Below the pieces are notes generated by a model. That model worked only from the letters and a program-made list of their open reading frames with translations. It had not been told where the DNA came from and ran no database searches. Both the position numbers and the translations under genes were made by a program. Below are positions 14,160-14,954 of a stretch of 14,954 nucleotides of DNA, piece after piece; position 1 is the stretch's first letter; each line of letters opens with the position of its first letter. This stretch comes from an uncultured Alphaproteobacteria bacterium (GTDB lineage Bacteria > Pseudomonadota > Alphaproteobacteria > RF32 > CAG-239), in assembly GCA_944392185.1 (NCBI GenBank), contig CALXVW010000064.1, positions 1 to 14,954 of the forward strand, written 5' to 3'.

Positions 14160-14954
14160 ATGGTAAAAAAACAAGCTGAAACACCGATTGAAGAAGAAAA
14201 AGTAATAAAACACGGAAGTTTTAAAAAGGCTCTGGTTAAATTGTTGGTGCTCTTTATCTTGGCGGCAGCAGCTTATGGAGTGTGGAAGAATCCGGCTTTG
14301 ATTGATGAGGCCAAGGGCTTGTTTTCCCGCCAGCCAAAAGTGGATGTCTATCAGCAGCAAATTGATGCTCTGACCATGCAAATGCAATCTTTGCAACAGC
14401 AGTTGGCAGCTACAAGGGCGCAATTCAAAGAGCCTGATTTGTCCGGGCTGGAGGCAAGAATCAGAGAAATTAAGAAAATGAATCTGAATATTATTGATTC
14501 CAAGGCCGATGTGGCAACCGTTTTGGGCGTTGTCACCAGAATGGATAAGGCTGAACAAAAGCTTGATAAATTAACTGCCGTGACCGATGACAGCGCCTTG
14601 GTTTTAACCGGAGTGTTGCTGGTGAAAGACAGTGCCGAGCGCGGTGGAAATTTTGAATATGAAGTAGAGGTCCTGAGCAATATTGCCGCAGATAATCCGC
14701 AAATGGCAAAAGAAGTACAGAAATTTGTGCCTTTTGCTAAAGAGGGCATCTCCTCGGAATTGGAATTGGTCAAAGAGTTTGATGTGATTTATGCCAATCT
14801 TTTGAATCAACAGAAAACAGATTTTGATAAGACCTGGAAAGAGCGCCTAAACACCAAGCTAAGTGAGATTGTGCAAATTAAGAAAACCAACGAAAATGCC
14901 CCGGAGTTTTCTGCAGATAAAAAGCTTGAAAACATCAAACAATATGTTGATGAC
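14160..14954 (+). CDS. Mic60/mitofilin-like inner-membrane protein (COG4223), partial at window end
   Basis: The frame is open for 265 codons to the last base, so the C-terminus is missing. A short polar N-terminus (1-23) is followed by one membrane helix (about 24-42) and then a heptad-like, Gln/Leu-rich stretch at about 60-120 (for example QQIDALTMQMQSLQQQL at 69-85), which looks like a coiled coil. A helical region with DDSALVLTGVLLVKD and NFEYEVEVLSNIA follows, resembling the start of the alphaproteobacterial mitofilin region. This topology (N-in, one helix, periplasmic coiled coil) and the position next to tsaD match alphaproteobacterial Mic60, which shapes intracytoplasmic membranes and relates to the mitochondrial MICOS protein. 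The decisive C-terminal domain cannot be seen, so the call rests on layout and context. GAGGGA lies about 9 bases before the ATG; a nearer upstream ATG (14143) runs into a stop. Confidence 0.75.
   Translation, partial: MVKKQAETPIEEEKVIKHGSFKKALVKLLVLFILAAAAYGVWKNPALIDEAKGLFSRQPKVDVYQQQIDALTMQMQSLQQQLAATRAQFKEPDLSGLEARIREIKKMNLNIIDSKADVATVLGVVTRMDKAEQKLDKLTAVTDDSALVLTGVLLVKDSAERGGNFEYEVEVLSNIAADNPQMAKEVQKFVPFAKEGISSELELVKEFDVIYANLLNQQKTDFDKTWKERLNTKLSEIVQIKKTNENAPEFSADKKLENIKQYVDD

Noticed and set aside
14136..14773. Two 140-codon open frames on the minus strand at the window end
   Set aside because: They lie opposite a 265-codon plus-strand frame with a start signal, membrane helix and coiled coil, which is the better gene.

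Overview
The window looks like chromosomal DNA from an alphaproteobacterium, AT-leaning by eye. The strongest argument is gene order. Read on the minus strand, miaB - phoH - ybeY - corC/tlyC - lnt - XRE regulator - metK - trmB is the conserved alphaproteobacterial block for tRNA, ribosome and envelope maintenance. The pair tsaD / Mic60-like (COG4223) protein and the yggT - DUF167 - folD cluster point the same way. An uncultured, possibly host-associated lineage would fit the AT-leaning composition, but that part is inference.

Layout. Positions 8475 to 1 (minus strand) hold a tightly packed run of nine genes: miaB, phoH, ybeY, corC/tlyC, lnt, an XRE-type regulator, metK, trmB and the N-terminal half of an MFS sugar porter that leaves the window. 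Many neighbours overlap by 8-14 bp or sit 2-8 bp apart. There is a break between lnt and the regulator, where the regulator has its own promoter with an operator-like palindrome. A second break lies between the regulator and metK, where a bidirectional hairpin terminator sits. Positions 8598-12337 (plus strand) hold a TerB-like protein and an unrecognised 330-residue protein in an apparent two-gene operon. They are followed by yggT - DUF167 - folD behind a near-consensus promoter, and then a YqaA/DedA-type membrane protein. Positions 14039-12334 (minus) hold tsaD and nth, overlapping by 4 bp; nth and the DedA gene share bases of their stop codons. From 14160 to the end (plus) is a truncated Mic60/mitofilin-like membrane protein.

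Function. Most genes are core housekeeping: tRNA modification (MiaB, TrmB, TsaD), 16S rRNA maturation (YbeY, with PhoH as usual neighbour), lipoprotein acylation (Lnt), one-carbon and methyl metabolism (MetK, FolD), base-excision repair (Nth) and membrane organisation (DedA, YggT, Mic60-like). No mobile element, CRISPR array, tRNA or rRNA was seen.

Most worth a second look: a His/Cys-rich C-terminal tail on FolD; the uncharacterised TerB-like plus 330-residue pair; a palindrome exactly between -35 and -10 of the XRE regulator gene; and the Mic60-like gene next to tsaD without hemC and hemD between them. I do not see convincing evidence of a dramatic new system; the TerB-like/330-residue pair is the best candidate for something undescribed.
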